Positions 45,070-57,420 are shown, numbered from the stretch's first letter. The stretch: DNA of 64,000 nucleotides from Prorocentrum cordatum (GCA_963575745.1 CAUYUJ010016282.1:1709532-1773531); one strand, 5' to 3'. Made by a program: numbers and translations. The notes: generated by a model from the letters alone, not told the origin.

Positions 45070-47530
45070 TTTTCTTAGAAAAAAGTGTCTTCCCCCCCAG
45101 GGATTATCCGCGCACCTTTTTGCATTTCAGTTTGCGTATGATTCCGTCCATCGTTCATCTTAAATATGAATTCGCACCGTCCCAAGGAGGCCCGTATCGA
45201 CCCCCCCGCCACCATTCTTCTACAACAAATAGTTGGTGCGCGCACTCGTGGATCACAAATCGTCAGTGTCCAAGAACCCCTTGATAACGAAGTGCGCACG
45301 CGCGCGTCGTCGCGGCCGCATGCCGAAATCCTTCAACAACCTCACAGATCGCCAAGAATTTTAAACCGAGTGTCCACGCCACATATACAGACGCATGGTT
45401 TCGCAACACTGAGTTTCGAGAAGTGCTTCTTGCACGCGCGGTCTTGCGAATTAATCAGAAAACCATATGTTGTTCAACATATCCATAACATGCAACCAAA
45501 CGCTTTCGCGCGAGCATGTCGAAGTCGTTCGAACGCCCTTGCGCGCGTGCTGTCGCAAGAATTCTTTGCAGAAGACGAGACGAAGTGTGCGCGCGCGTCT
45601 TCGCGCGCGCATGCCGGAATCAGTCCAAATCCAGGGGTTCCGTAACGATCTCAAAATCGAATGTCCAAAACGCACATGGAGAACATATGGTTTCGCAACA
45701 TCAGTTATCACCATAAGCTGCGTTCGCGTTTTTCCCGCATGTCCATGGGATTATGCGAAACGACTTCTCGCGCCGCATGCCCAAATCAGTTTGGGGGGCG
45801 CGATCCGCGTCAAACCGCGCGATGCGGCTACTCGCGCGCGTCTTCGCGCGCGCATGCCGAACTCCTTCCACGCCGACGCGAAGACGCCGTCATCGTCGCC
45901 GGCGTGATTCGCATTGGCGCCGTCATTGGCCTTGCCGTCGTCGTCGCCACCTTCGCCACCATCTCCACTCTCGATCGCGGCAAAGGCACGGGTAAAGACA
46001 AGGCCCTGGGCCCGACAGGGAAGGCAAGCGACGCGCTGACCTCGCCTTGCCCAACGCGAGCAGCCCAGGCAACGCCTCCCAAGCCGCCGCCCTCGCCGCC
46101 CCCAGCCTTGCCCTCGCCGCGCGGGCGCGCCTCGCAGGCGCGCGCAAAACACCTCATAGCGAGGGCCCGCGCGGACCCAACAACCGCGCCGCTCCCCTGG
46201 CTGCCCGAACCCAGAGCCACGCCGCTGCGCCTGCATCTTTTAGGCGCTGTGAGGTCCCAAGACACCGGGTTGCGCCGCCTTCGCGCGCCCCGCCTGCCCG
46301 CGGGGCGCCGCTCCATGCCCGCGTCCGCACATGGCCCTCATCTGAGTCATCGCTGCGCCTCTCGCCCGCCCCCCCCCTCTGGTTTGTCCCGCCCGCAGGT
46401 TTTCTCTTTGGCTCAGCGCGTCTGTCGCGGTTGCTGGGATTGCGATGGGCCGGCTTGCCCCCCTGGCCGGCCCCTGTCCGTTTGGAGGAAGAGCGCCCGC
46501 TGACGGCCCCTCTCGCTCCTCCTGTCTCTGCGCTTGTCGATCCGCCGCTGCGTCGGGGCTCGCCGCCCCCCCCTCCGCGGCCTCTCCCTGCGCGCTGGCC
46601 CCCGCCCCGCCTCGGGGGCCCTGCCCCTTGTCGTTTCGCATCGCTGCGCTTGTTCGGCGCCGCGCCATCGCATTCCGCGTCGGCGGCTTCCCCCTCCCGC
46701 TGCGGGCGTCCCCCGTCCGCCGGGGGGCGCGCCCGTCAGTTCTCCCGCGCTCGTTCGGCGTCCGTCCACCCGTCGACCTTCGCGTCGCCCGCTGCGCGCT
46801 GCTTTCCCGGCGCACAATGGCGCCGCCGGCTCCCCTGGCGCCGCCTTTGGCCGCCAGCTGCAGGCCCCCGCGCGGGCCGCGGGCTTGGCCTTGCCGCCAG
46901 CCGCTGGCGCCGCGGCCCCGCGGCCCCGAACGCGCTGATTCTGGGGTTGGGCAGCCTCGGCTTTGATTTGTTCGTTGCGCACCCTTCGCCGGGACTCGTC
47001 TCCCCCGCAGCGGGCCCCGCTGCCCCCGGCCCGACGTCGCAGCCGCCGCCGCGCGCCCCGCGGCGGGGCTGGCCGCGCCGCGCGCTCGGGGAGCGCCCTG
47101 GCCCCTCGGCCGCCGGCCCCGCCTTTGTTTTCCTGCGGCCGCGCCCGCCCCCCCTTTGCGTGGCGGCGCAACTCGTTCCAACGGCGTCCCCGCTTAAACT
47201 TTTCATCGCCAGCGCGGTCGCCCTCTGCCTAGCCGCCGACGCAAGAAGTCCACCGCCGTCTGCGTCGCCGCGGCGCGGCCCCCGCCCAAGTCGCCGACTC
47301 GCAGCGAAGTGCCCGCTGGGATGCGCCCAGCAGCGGTTAGCGCCACCGCGGCCGCGTCGGTCGCGCCAAAGTAGCCGGCCGCCGCGCGCGCGAGCACGCG
47401 CGGGCTAGGGCAGCCGCAGATGCACAAGCCAACGCCGAGCACTCATCGCAATCGCCGCCGCATGGGGTTTGCAGGCCAAGTTGCGGGTGGACGGGTGGGA
47501 TGTTCTCAAGGAGCCAAGCGCGTCGCAGGG
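45070..47530. repeat. Higher-order satellite unit 1
   Basis: The order of modules is: a C-run module with aaatatgaatt (about 45090-45210); a region of cgcgcgcgtcttcgcgcgcg palindromic blocks with atgccgaaatc and ggtttcgcaaca (45290-45860); a gccgtcgtcgtc-like segment; a very GC-rich stretch (46.0-47.2 kb) probably inserted; a module with agtgcccgctgggatgcgcc (about 47300); and an end module with caggccaagttgcgggtgga (about 47475). The same order recurs in the units that follow. Confidence 0.6.
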
Positions 47531-47559
47531 CAAGCCCATTTTCATGGTTTAAGAGGGGG

Positions 47560-48770
47560 CCATATGCGCCCCCCCCCCCCCCCCCTGGGATTATTGCGCC
47601 ACTTGCTAAAGCTCGCAATTTGCGTTCGATTCTGCCCCGTCGCCCACCCTGAATATAAACCTGCGCCACCCCGGCCCGACTGGCATCGCCCCCCCCCCCC
47701 CCCGGCATCCTCTGCAAAACGTGCGACGCGAGCCCGTTGATTCCGCCGACAAGCATCAGTAGTCAAGAACCCCTTGCAACGAACGGGGCCAAGTGCACGC
47801 GCGCGCGTCGTCGCGCGCGCGCCGCCTTCCGCGCGGATATCAACGGCGCGCGCCCAAGAAACGCGTGAACGCGACGAGATCTTGCGCCGCGGACTTGCAA
47901 AAAGAGCTCGCGCGCGCTCCATCTTACTCTCTAGATTACCAAAGGTGTTTCAACATGTGCACAATATGTTCCCAAAAGCTTCGCGCGCGCGTCGAAATCG
48001 CAAGGGCGCCCCCGCGCGCGTGCCGTCGCAAGAATCGCGCGCGACAAACGCGACGAAGTGCGCGCGCGCGCCGCGCTCAGACAAAAACCTGCGGCGTCGT
48101 AAGGACGTCAATATCGAGAGTCCAGACAGCGATGAGAACCCAATTCTTCGCGACATTTTCAAAACAAGAACGCGTGCGCGATGTGGCGAATTCGCCATAA
48201 AACCGCAGTTCTTCAACCTTCTCATTGAATTCTGACAAACGGGCCTCTCGCGCCGCATGCCAAAATCTGTCGCGCGCCCTTGCGCGCGCGCGGGCGTGGC
48301 CCGATCCGCGTCAAAGCGCGCCGCGCGGGCCGCTCTCGCGCGTCGGCCGCGCGCGCGTCGAATTCTCTCCAAAACCTCCATTGCCGACGCGAGCGCGTCG
48401 TCGTCGGCGCGATCAGCACCGCCGCCGTCACTGACCGCGACGTCGCCCCCGCCAACATCGCCGCCGACGCCGCCGCCATCGTCGCCGCTTCTGCCGTTGT
48501 CGACGTCGCCGAGATGCCCCGCCCGCCCAAGTCGCCGACTCGCAGTGAAGAGCCGGTTGGGATGCGCCCCGCGGTCGACGTCGCCGCGGCCGCGTCGGTC
48601 GCGCCAAATTGGCCGGCCGCTGCGCGCGCGAGCACGCGCGGGCTAGCGCGGCCGCGGAGATTCGCCCGCCAGCGCCAAGCCTTCAATTCAATCGCAATGG
48701 CCGCCGCGTGGGCTTCCCAAGCCAAGCTGCGGGCGGGCCGGCGGGATGTTTGCGCGACCGTTGGAGTTGA
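47560..48770. repeat. Higher-order satellite unit 2
   Basis: The same modules in the same order: C-run/gaatataaac (47560-47700), cgcgcgcgtcgtcgcgcgcg blocks (47790-48300), a gccgccgtcactgacc segment, the cgcccaagtcgccgactcgc module (48528) and the gccaagctgcgggcgggc end (48720). Confidence 0.6.
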
Positions 48771-49406
48771 CGACCCATTGCGTTCAACAGTCAGTTTGAT
48801 CTTTTCGCGAAAGATAACGTATTCTACCACCCTCCCGGGGGCGGACTTAGCAACTCGCGTCTTCGCATTGCAACTTGCGCGCGATGATTGCGCGGCGCGC
48901 ATCCTGAATGCGATATCGTGCCATCCCAGCCGCGCCGGCGTCCGCCCCCCCGCCATCGTCTGCGGACAATAGTTACGCGCGCGCTGTCGTGTATCAAAAT
49001 CGTCCGTTGTCGCGAGTCCTATCTGCAACGAAGGGGCCGGAGCGCGCGCGCGTCGTCGCGCGCGCGCGTCGGAAACCCCCAAAAACGCTTCGTTCCCCAA
49101 GAATTTCAAAATCAATGGTTTCGCAACGTGGGTTTTCCAACAAACTTGCGCGCTCTTGCGAAATCTTCAGAAAACCAAAGGTGTGTCAACAGTTTCATAT
49201 AATGCGACCAAAACGACTTCGCGCGCGCTTCGAAATCGTTCGAGCGCCCTCGCGCGCGTGCTGTTGCGAGAATCATTTGCAAAAAAACGGACGACGTACA
49301 CACGCGCGCGCCGTCGCGCGCGCATGGCGACATCAGTCAACAACTCGTGCCCTCGTTACGATTTCAAACCAGAGTGTTCACAACATATAAGCCCATGGCT
49401 TCGCGA
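48665..49406. repeat. 742-bp tandem duplication, copy 1
   Basis: From cccgccagcgccaagcctt at 48665 the sequence repeats at exactly +742 (49407) with only a handful of differences, for example one C/T change at 49086 and a small cluster near 49290. The copy contains the higher-order end module plus further cgcgcg palindromic blocks. Confidence 0.95.
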
Positions 49407-50148
49407 CCCGCCAGCGCCAAGCCTTCAATTCAATCGCAATGGCCGCCGCGTGGGCTTCCCAAGCCAAGCTGCGGGCGGGCCGGCGGGATGTTTGCGCGAC
49501 CGTTGGAGTTGACGACCCATTGCGTTCAACAGTCAGTTTGATCTTTTCGCGAAAGATAACGTATTCTACCACCCTCCCGGGGGCGGACTTAGCAACTCGC
49601 GTCTTCGCATTGCAACTTGCGCGCGATGATTGCGCGGCGCGCATCCTGAATGCGATATCGTGCCATCCCAGCCGCGCCGGCGTCCGCCCCCCCGCCATCG
49701 TCTGCGGACAATAGTTACGCGCGCGCTGTCGTGTATCAAAATCGTCCGTTGTCGCGAGTCCTATCTGCAACGAAGGGGCCGGAGCGCGCGCGCGTCGTCG
49801 CGCGCGCGCGTCGGAAACCCCCAAAAACGTTTCGTTCCCCAAGAATTTCAAAATCAATGGTTTCGCAACGTGGGTTTTCCAACAAACTTGCGCGCTCTTG
49901 CGAAATCTTCAGAAAACCAAAGGTGTGTCAACAGTTTCATATAATGCGACCAAAACGACTTCGCGCGCGCTTCGAAATCGTTCGAGCGCCCTCGCGCGCG
50001 TGCTGTTGCGAGAATCGTTTGCAAAAAAACGGGGCGACATACACACGCGCGCGCCGTCGCGCGCGCATGGCGACATCAGTCAACAACTCGTGCCCTCGTT
50101 ACGATTTCAAACCAGAGTGTTCACAACATATAAGCCCATGGCTTCGCG
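49407..50148. repeat. 742-bp tandem duplication, copy 2
   Basis: Near-identical to 48665-49406. It ends at cccatggcttcgcgacc, after which the sequence differs. The few substitutions imply a recent event, or two alleles placed in tandem by the assembly. Confidence 0.95.
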
Positions 50149-50149
50149 A

Positions 50150-50690
50150 CCCCAATTTTCCAACAACCTTGCGCTCGAGCTACATGTTCATGGGATTCTG
50201 CCAAAAGGGCCACTCGCGCCGCATGCCGAAATCACTCGCGCGCCCTTGCGCGCGTGCTGGGGGCGGGGGGGAGGGGCGCGATCCGCGTCAAATCATAACA
50301 TGCGGGCCGCTCGCGTGTCGAACTCCTTCCAAAACCTTCAGCACCGACGCCAGGACGCCGTCGTCGTCGTCTGCGTGATCAACGTCGGCGCCGTCACTGG
50401 CTGCGCCGTCGCCGTTGTCACCAGCATCGCTACTATCATCATCGTGTCTGCCGCTGTCGACGTTGCCATGATGCCGCGCCCGTCCAAGTTGCCGGTTCAC
50501 AGTGAAGTGCCCGCTGGGATGTACCCAGCGGTCAGCGCTACCGCGGCCGCGTCGGTCGCGCCAACCTGGCTGGCCGCTGCGCGGCGTGCTTGGGTTGGCG
50601 CGGCCGCAGAGACGCACTAGCACACGCCAAGCAGTCATGACAGTCGCCGCCGCATGGGTTTGCAAGCCAAGTTGCGGGTGGGTACGATGT
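50150..50690. repeat. Higher-order satellite unit 3 (partial)
   Basis: cgcatgccgaaatcactcgc, gcgcgatccgcgtcaaat, the agtgcccgctgggatgtacc module and the gcaagccaagttgcgggtgg end follow in the usual order. Confidence 0.6.
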
Positions 50691-50945
50691 AAAAATTTGA
50701 TTGTACCGCGTAGTTTGCACCACATGGGCTGTACGACGCTGATTGCACAAGGTTGAAAGCACCACGTAGACTGCACAATTGAAACAGTACGGCGTACAGT
50801 GCACAGCATTTGTTTTGCATCGCGTAGAATGCACCATTGAGACTGCACCACACAGCTGGCACAATGACAGAAACGATTGCACCACCTGGAATGCACAACG
50901 TATGTAACACCGCCTAAATTGCACCACGTGGGTTGCACAGCATTG
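50690..50945. repeat. TTGCACCAC degenerate array, block 1
   Basis: Phrases like ttgcaccacgtagac and ctgcacaattgaaac recur at about 20-22 bp intervals. The array follows the end module of satellite unit 3. Confidence 0.7.
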
Positions 50946-50959
50946 ATTTTCTTTTATAA

Positions 50960-52085
50960 AAAAACAGAATCGGATCGATCCCCCCCCCGGCGTTATCGGT
51001 CCCCTTTTCGGGAATGTAAATCATATATGATTTTGGCAACATGTCCATCGCAAATATGAATTTACACTATCCCCGGGGGGGCGGTATCCCCCCCCTTCTG
51101 AGGGTCCTTTGTACAAAAAATTATGCGGGCGGTGACATTTTTTGTTCTAGCATCGCATGTTTTCGCGAATCGCTTTGCGAAAAAAACTTCCGCGCGAGCT
51201 TTTGCGAACTCTTAAGACAACCATCGGTTTTTCAAGATTTTCACACCGTGCTACCAAACGGCCTTCGCGCGCGCGCATGTCGAAATCTGTCGAACGCCCT
51301 TGCGTGCGGGCCGTCGCGGGAATCCTCTACAAAAAATATGAGACGACGTGCAGACGCGCGCGTCGTCGCGCGCGTATGCCGAAATCTTTCAAAACCCATC
51401 GGTTTCGCCAGGATTTCAAAATCGTGTGTCCAAAGTATCTACAAAAACCCAAGGTTTCGCAACACGGATTTTCAACAAAAGCGTGCGCGCGCGTTCTTGC
51501 GTCGTCGTCGTCGTCGCCGTCCTCCCTCCTCCCGCGTCGTCGTCGTCGTCGTCGCCTACGTCGTCCTCTGTCTTTCGTCGTGTTCGTCGGCATCGTCCTC
51601 TTTGGTGTCGTGGTCGTTTCCGTCGTCGGTGTCGCCGTGGTCGTCATTCCTCCTCCTCCCTGGTCGTCGTCGTCGTCCGTCGTCGGCGTCTCGTCGTCGT
51701 CCCTCCTATTTCGTCGCCGTAGTTTTCGTCGTCGTTGTCGTCGTCGTCATCCCTCCTCCCTCGTCGTTGTCGTCGTCGGCGTCGCCGTCCTTCCTCCTTC
51801 TTCGTCGTTCGTGTCGTCGCCGTCCTCCCTCCTCCCTCGTCGTTGTCGTCGTTGTCGTCGTTGTCGTCGTTGTCGCCGTCGTCGTCCTTCCTCCTCCCTC
51901 GTCGTCGCCTTCGTTGGCGGCGTCGTCGTCGGTGTCGGCGTCGTTGTCGTCGTCGAAGTCGTCGGAGACGTCGTCGGTGTCGTCGTAGTCGTTGTCGTCG
52001 GTGTCGTCGCAGTCGGTTTCAAGAGGTTTTGCAAACCAAGTTGCGGGTTGGTGGGTGGGATGTTTGCGCGAGCCGTGGAGATGAC
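50960..52085. repeat. Higher-order satellite unit 4
   Basis: C-run module with aaatatgaattt (about 51000-51090), cgcgcgcgtcgtcgcgcgcg blocks (about 51270-51490), a CGTCGT triplet array (51500-52010) and the gcaaaccaagttgcgggttg end (about 52035). Confidence 0.6.
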
Positions 52086-52089
52086 GATT

Positions 52090-52560
52090 TCAATTTCAGC
52101 AGAGTGGGTTGTACAACATAGAACGCGCCACATATAGTGCACAACGTGGGTCGAACCAAATACAGATTGCACAACATGCATTGCACAGCCTAGAGGGCAC
52201 CACACATATTGCACATGCTAGACAAGACCCGACAGCTTGCACGGCATCAATCGAACCGACTGTATTGCACCACGCGACTTGCGCAGCATAATTTGCACCG
52301 CATAGGGCGCAATCAATATATCACACGGCGTGGATTGCGTAAGGCAGTGTGCACCGCATATGTTGCACCACAGAGAATGTTCCACATACACTACACCACA
52401 AGGGGTGCACCATCTTTTTTTCACACCATGAATTTAAACGCGTGGCCGACACCTCATGGGTTGCACAAAATGTATTGCACCACGTATAGAGTGCACCACA
52501 TAATTTGCACAACATAGATCGCGCCGTATATATTGAGCCACATATATGGGTGCACGACCT
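52090..52560. repeat. TTGCACCAC degenerate array, block 2
   Basis: attgcaccacgcgacttgcg, ttgcacaaaatgtattgcac and similar phrases recur about every 20-22 bp, after the end module of satellite unit 4. Confidence 0.75.
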
Positions 52561-52594
52561 ATATTGCTAGAAACGCCTTGTTTACATATGCGCA

Positions 52595-52745
52595 TAGTCA
52601 TTCACATCCACATGCACACACATATGTATATATATATACAAACATACATATATACATATTCATATATATATATATATACATACATACATACATACATACA
52701 TACATACATACATACACATATATATATATATATATACAGACATCC
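52595..52745. repeat. ATAC / TATA microsatellite
   Basis: acatacatac and tatatata runs. Confidence 0.95.
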
Positions 52746-52859
52746 CCACGGCGCTACGGCGAACCACCGCCGCCGCCCCCTGCCAGTGAAGATGTTGTCA
52801 AGCTATTGAGGAACGTGTTCCCCGAGCCCGCCGTTGTTGAAACCCTGGGGGGGCACTGA

Positions 52860-53480
52860 TCGGATGAGGAGGAGGACGAGGACGAGGAGGAGGAAAAGGA
52901 CAAAGAGGAGGAGGAGGAGGGTGGGGGAAGGATGCCCCTTTGGGCTTCCTGGGAGGCCTCTTGGGGCCTTCTGAGAGCCTTGAGGCCTTTTGGTTGAGGG
53001 ATTTGTTGGGCCCCTTGCGAGCCTCTTGGCCTGCGGAGGCCGTCTTGGAGGCTCTATCTGGGCCGTCGTAGTGCCTTGGGAATTTTAAGGCTATCTTTGA
53101 GGTTTGTGGGGCCGTGTTGGCAACCTTTTTGGCTCGTCTTGGAGCCGTCTTTGGCCGTCTTGGGGCCCTGTTGGCGGCTTCTTGGACCGTCTTGGAGCTA
53201 TCTTGGAGGCCTCTTGGCCTGGAATGGCGAGAATGCGGAAGGCACATCTATGATTTTGAAATCTTGGAACTCTTTTTGGAGACTTTTTTGGTTTGGGTCG
53301 TCTTGAGGGCCTCTTGGGCCGTCTTGAGGGCATTTGGGGACGTCTTGGAGTTATCTACAGTCGTCTTGGAGGCCATCTTGGCTTTCTCGGGGCAATATTT
53401 GCTGTCTGTGAGGCGTTTTGGCGCCATCTTGGAGGCCATCTTCGGCATCTTGTAGGCATCGTTGGGCCATCTTGAGCGGA
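52860..53480. repeat. GAG tract and degenerate GGCCnTCTTGG repeat, block 4
   Basis: A short gaggaggacgagg tract (52863-52920) is followed by phrases such as ggccgtcttggagg, ggccccttgcgagcctcttg and tcttgagggc in the same orientation as the other blocks. The flanking 52746-52860 and 53481-53620 hold no recognised gene. Confidence 0.7.
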
Positions 53481-53624
53481 ACAATCCGTTCCCCCCAGTT
53501 CGCACGAGAGTTTCAGGTGAGCTGGCGGGATCGGCCGAGATCCATTGGGAATTTCCTGCAAGGGTTGTAAAAGGCTCCCCAAACAGTGTTTGCATTTCAG
53601 GTTCTTAGTTGTGTTCTAGGGTAA

Positions 53625-53760
53625 CTGGGCCTCTGTGCCGGTCCGGCCCGCTCGTCGCCGCCCGTCGCCGACCGTCGCCGCTGCCCCTTGTTGCCACTTG
53701 CACTGGGCCCTGTTGCTGGTCTGGCCGGCTCGTCGCCGCCCGTTGCCACATTCCATTGAT
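53625..53760. repeat. GTCGCCGCC-rich short tandem repeat, block 2
   Basis: ggcccgctcgtcgccgcccg and ggccggctcgtcgccgcccg recur at about 80 bp. Related to 44870-45045. Confidence 0.6.
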
Positions 53761-53799
53761 TTTTCAATGTTCTGCATCGCGTTGTTTTCTAGTTGTCTC

Positions 53800-55640
53800 C
53801 TCCCTTCTTCGAAGGCCAAAACAGCAGGTTCTCAGAGCCTGGCTTGACATCTTCTGGCAGTTTTGGTGTGTACGAGGGAGCCCCAATAAACAGCCAGACA
53901 CTGTGCATCTTTGCGTTCAAGAGGTGCGCGTGGTGTTTTCGCACAGTCGGAAACAGAGGCGTCGTTCGTGACAGCGTCGGCCTGGTGTGGTTGGTTGTGG
54001 CAGGTCCTGAAGAAGATAGCCAACCACACGGCGAAACGCTGGAGACGGACTGGACCAGGGGTGCCCGAAAGAGTGGGCATACTCAGTCCTAAACCAGAGA
54101 GGTGACCAAAAGAAATTGCGCAGTCAACTCCTTCTCGGCGACCCTGGCGCGGCATAGCCGTTGCCAGGCGAGCCTGCGGTGGGTGTGCAAATAATGCCTT
54201 GTATGTTGCATTCATATGGATACGCTTGGCAAATAACTGGCTATCAGCCGGATGTCTCTCCAGGAGCTCGTCTTCGGTGGTGCGGCTTTGGTCTCAACAG
54301 TCAGAGAGGTAGCAGTGGTGGTTTTGCCCAAAAAAGGGATTTTCGCAGGTGCGTTCTGATTATCCACAAGCGCCTAAGGCAGGGGTCGGGTGGCTCACAC
54401 CCCCGGGCCGTGGTGCGTGTCCGTTCAAGGAAAAAGGGAGAATCTCCCGGCTTAACTGCGGTTTCCGGCGGTGTCACGAAAGAGGGTACAGTTGTTTCTT
54501 CCCTGCTTCGAAGGCCAAAACAGCAGGTTCTCAGAGCCTGGCTTGACATCTCCTGGCAATTTTGGTGTGTACGAGGGAGCCCAAAAATACAACCAGACAC
54601 TGTGCATCTTTGCACTCAAGAGGTACACGTGGTGTTTTCGCACGGTCGGAAACAGAGGCGTCGTTCGTGACAGCGTCGGCCTGTCCGGTGTGGTTGGTTG
54701 TGGCAGGTCCTGAAGAAGATAGCCAACCACACGGCGAAACGCTGGAGACGGACTGGACCAGGGGTGCCCGAAAGAGTGGGCATATTCAGCCTTACGCGAG
54801 AAAGGTGACCAAAGGAAGTTGCGCAGTCAACTGTTTTTCGGCGACCCTGGCGCGGCTTAGCCCTTGCCAGGCGAGCCTGAGGCGGGTGTTCAAATAATGC
54901 CTTGTATGTTGCACTAATATGGATATGCTTTGCAAATGAGTGGTTATCAGCCGAAAGTCTCTCCAGGAACTCGTCTTCGGTGGTGCGGCGTTGTTCTCAA
55001 CAGTTAGAGAGGTAGCAGTGGTGGCTTTGCCAAAAAGGGGTTTTCGCAGGTGCGTTCTGATTATCCGCAAGCGCCTAAGGCAGGGGTCGGGTGGCTCACA
55101 CTCTCGGGCCGTGGTGCGTGTCCGCTCAAGGAAAAAGGGGGCGATCTCCCGGCTTAATTGCGGTTGCGGGCGGTGTCACGAGAGAAGGGGCAGTTGTTTC
55201 CTCCTTTTTTCGACGGCCAAAAAAAGCAGGTTCTCAGAGCCTGGTTTGACATATTCTGGCAATTTTGGTGTGTACGAAAGAGTCCCAAAACACAACCAGA
55301 CACAGTGTATCTTTGCATTCAAGAGGTACGCGTGGTGTTTTCGCACAGTCGGGAACAGAGGTGTCGTTCGTGACAGCGTCGACCTGCCCCGTGTGGTTGG
55401 TTGTGGCAGGTCTTGAAGAGGATGGCCAACCACACGCCGAATCGCTGGAGACGGACTGGACCAGGGGTGCCCGAAAGAGTGGGCATATTCAGTCCTAGAC
55501 TAGTAAGGTGACCAGAGGAATTGGCGCAGTCAGCTGCTTCTCGGCGACCCTGGCGCGGCATAGCCGTTGCCAGGCGAGCCTGCGGTGGGTGTGCAAATAA
55601 TGCCTTGTATGTTGCACTAATATGGATATGCTTGGCAAAT
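53800..55640. repeat. 700-bp tandem repeat, about 2.6 copies
   Basis: The phrase ggttctcagagcctgg begins copies at about 53826, 54524 and 55230, a period of about 700 bp. Each copy contains, in order, gtgtacgagggagccc, cgttcgtgacagcgtcg, gagacggactggacc, gcgaccctggcgcggc, ctccaggagctcgtc, gggtcgggtggctcac and tcccggcttaa. The third copy ends after ttggcaaatga. Open frames shared between copies (84-98% by eye) contain stops in each and show no known domain. Confidence 0.93.
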
Positions 55641-55689
55641 GACTTTTATCTGCCCTCCCCGCGCAGGAGACAGAGAAGGGAGAAGGAGA

Positions 55690-55960
55690 TAACCCCCTCC
55701 GTCTTTATAAACATGACCATCGGCATCACTGTTACAATCCCATCATGACCATCCACCATCATCACCATCACCCACGTGTGACCATCCACCAGCATCATGA
55801 ATTTCACCATCCCACCATGACGATCCACCGTCAATTTCATTATCGCACCTTCACCATCATCATCACTGCCATATTCCCATCGTGGCCATCCACCATCCAC
55901 CGTCATCGTCACGATCACCATCCCATCATGACCATCCACCATCATGACCCCTCGTCTGTG
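55690..55960. repeat. CAT/ACCATC array
   Basis: accatccaccatcatcacc-type units: degenerate CAT triplets with a longer catgaccatccaccat phrase. Confidence 0.85.
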
Positions 55961-55964
55961 GCTG

Positions 55965-57420
55965 AATTGAGGAGAAGTCCCGAAATCATGCTGGTAATCG
56001 GAGGCGGCCGTTGGAATACCACGTAGAAGCGCAGGTTTGGTGACACCCAGGAGAGTGAATACCGCAGAAGGCTCGATCGGGAGCCCCGTCGATGAGTGAA
56101 TTTCGAGGAAGGCTCGAGTTGGAGCCCCCTCCCTCCGGGGCGCGCGAATTATGCTGATAATCCTAGGCGGTCATTGGAATAAAACGCAAAAATACGTTTG
56201 GTGACAGTCTGGACCTTGAGTATTGAGGACGGGTTGAGCGGGAGCCTCATCGGAGAGTGGAGTGTGAGGAAGTCTTGAGCTGGATCCCCCTCCCTATGGG
56301 GCGCGCAAGCCATACTGATAATCCGAGGTGGCCATCGGAAAACCATGGACAAAGTTGGTTTGGTGACGCGCGGTAGCTTGAATACCGAGAAAATCTAGAG
56401 CGGGAGCCGCGCTCCTGAGGGGACAGAAAGGAAGTCTCGGGCGGGAACCTCGTCTGTGAGTGGATCGCAAGGAGGACTCCAACGGGAGCCCCTCCGTATG
56501 GGGTCCCCGCGTCACGTTGGTAATCCGAGGCGGCCATCGGGATTACCGGATACCATATAAAAACATGTGGATTGTGACACTTGGGAGCCCGAATGCAGAG
56601 AAAGGCTCGAGCGGGAGCCTCGCCACTGAGCAATCTGAGCGGATGTCTCGCGCGCCCACTCATCTGTGAGTGCATTGCGAGGAAGTCTCGAGCAGGACCT
56701 CCTTTCGATGGGGCCCCCACCGCATGTTGATAGTCCGAGGCGGCCATCGGAAAACCGCCTGAGCACATGTTTAGTGATAATTGGGAGCCCGAATCCCGAG
56801 AAAGTCTAGAGCGGGAGCCTCGCTCCTCAGCAGATTGAAGGATATCTCTCAGGTAATCTTGCCTGTGAGGAATTTGCGAGGAAGTCTCGAGCGGGAGCCC
56901 CCTCCCTATGTCGGGGGTGGACAGAACCCCCAACAGTGACACGTCGATTAGTGAATTGTCCGTTTTCGGTTCTCGAGAGGGCGCCGTGGCCGTTATTTTC
57001 CAGGTTTGCGCCCTCCAGGTTTAGGCCTCAGGTCGTTTTCACTAAACCACGTTTTACTAAAGGGGGTTCTGTCCATCCCCGAATCTTGCCTGTGAGTGAT
57101 TTGCGAGGAAGTCTCGAGCGGGAGCCCCCTCCCTATGGGGTCCCCGCCGCATGTTGGTAATCCGAGGCGGCCATCGGTTCATTTGGAGCCTGGATCCCGA
57201 GGAAGTCTGGAGATGGAGCCTCCTTCCTGAGCACATTGGAAGTCTGTCCCGGGCGCTCGCTCTTTAGTGAATCACAGGGAAGTCTCGAGCGGGAGCCCCT
57301 CCATATGCCCCCCCCGCTTCACGTTACTAGTCTGAGGCGGTCATCGGGATACTTTGTGAAATCACAGGTTCGGTGACACATGGGAGTCCGAATCTTGAGA
57401 AAATCTCGAGCGGAAAACAT
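55965..57420. repeat. Satellite of about 230 bp, roughly six copies
   Basis: gaggaagtctcgagcgggag, ccctccctatgggg, gcatgttggtaatccgagg, cggccatcggaaaacc, ttggtgacactgggagcc and gagaaagtctagagcggg recur in order. The copies are diverged and one is interrupted by a foldback element. Confidence 0.88.
56912..57081. mobile_element. Foldback element family 4 (170 bp) inserted in the 230-bp satellite
   Basis: The left end is CGGGGGTGGACAGAACCCCC. The right end is the inverted complement of CGGGGATGGACAGAACCCCC (19 of 20). Weaker pairing continues for about 30 bp more (agtgacacgt and attagtgaa against agtaaaacgt and tttagtgaa). Satellite sequence lies on both sides, including an approximate repeat of aatcttgcctgtgag, so the element separates satellite units. 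No clear target duplication is seen. No coding capacity. Confidence 0.75.

Noticed and set aside
46047-47408. 453-codon plus frame in a very GC-rich stretch
   Set aside because: Several frames on both strands are open here simply because stop codons are rare at this composition. The translation is Pro/Ala/Arg-rich with no domain.
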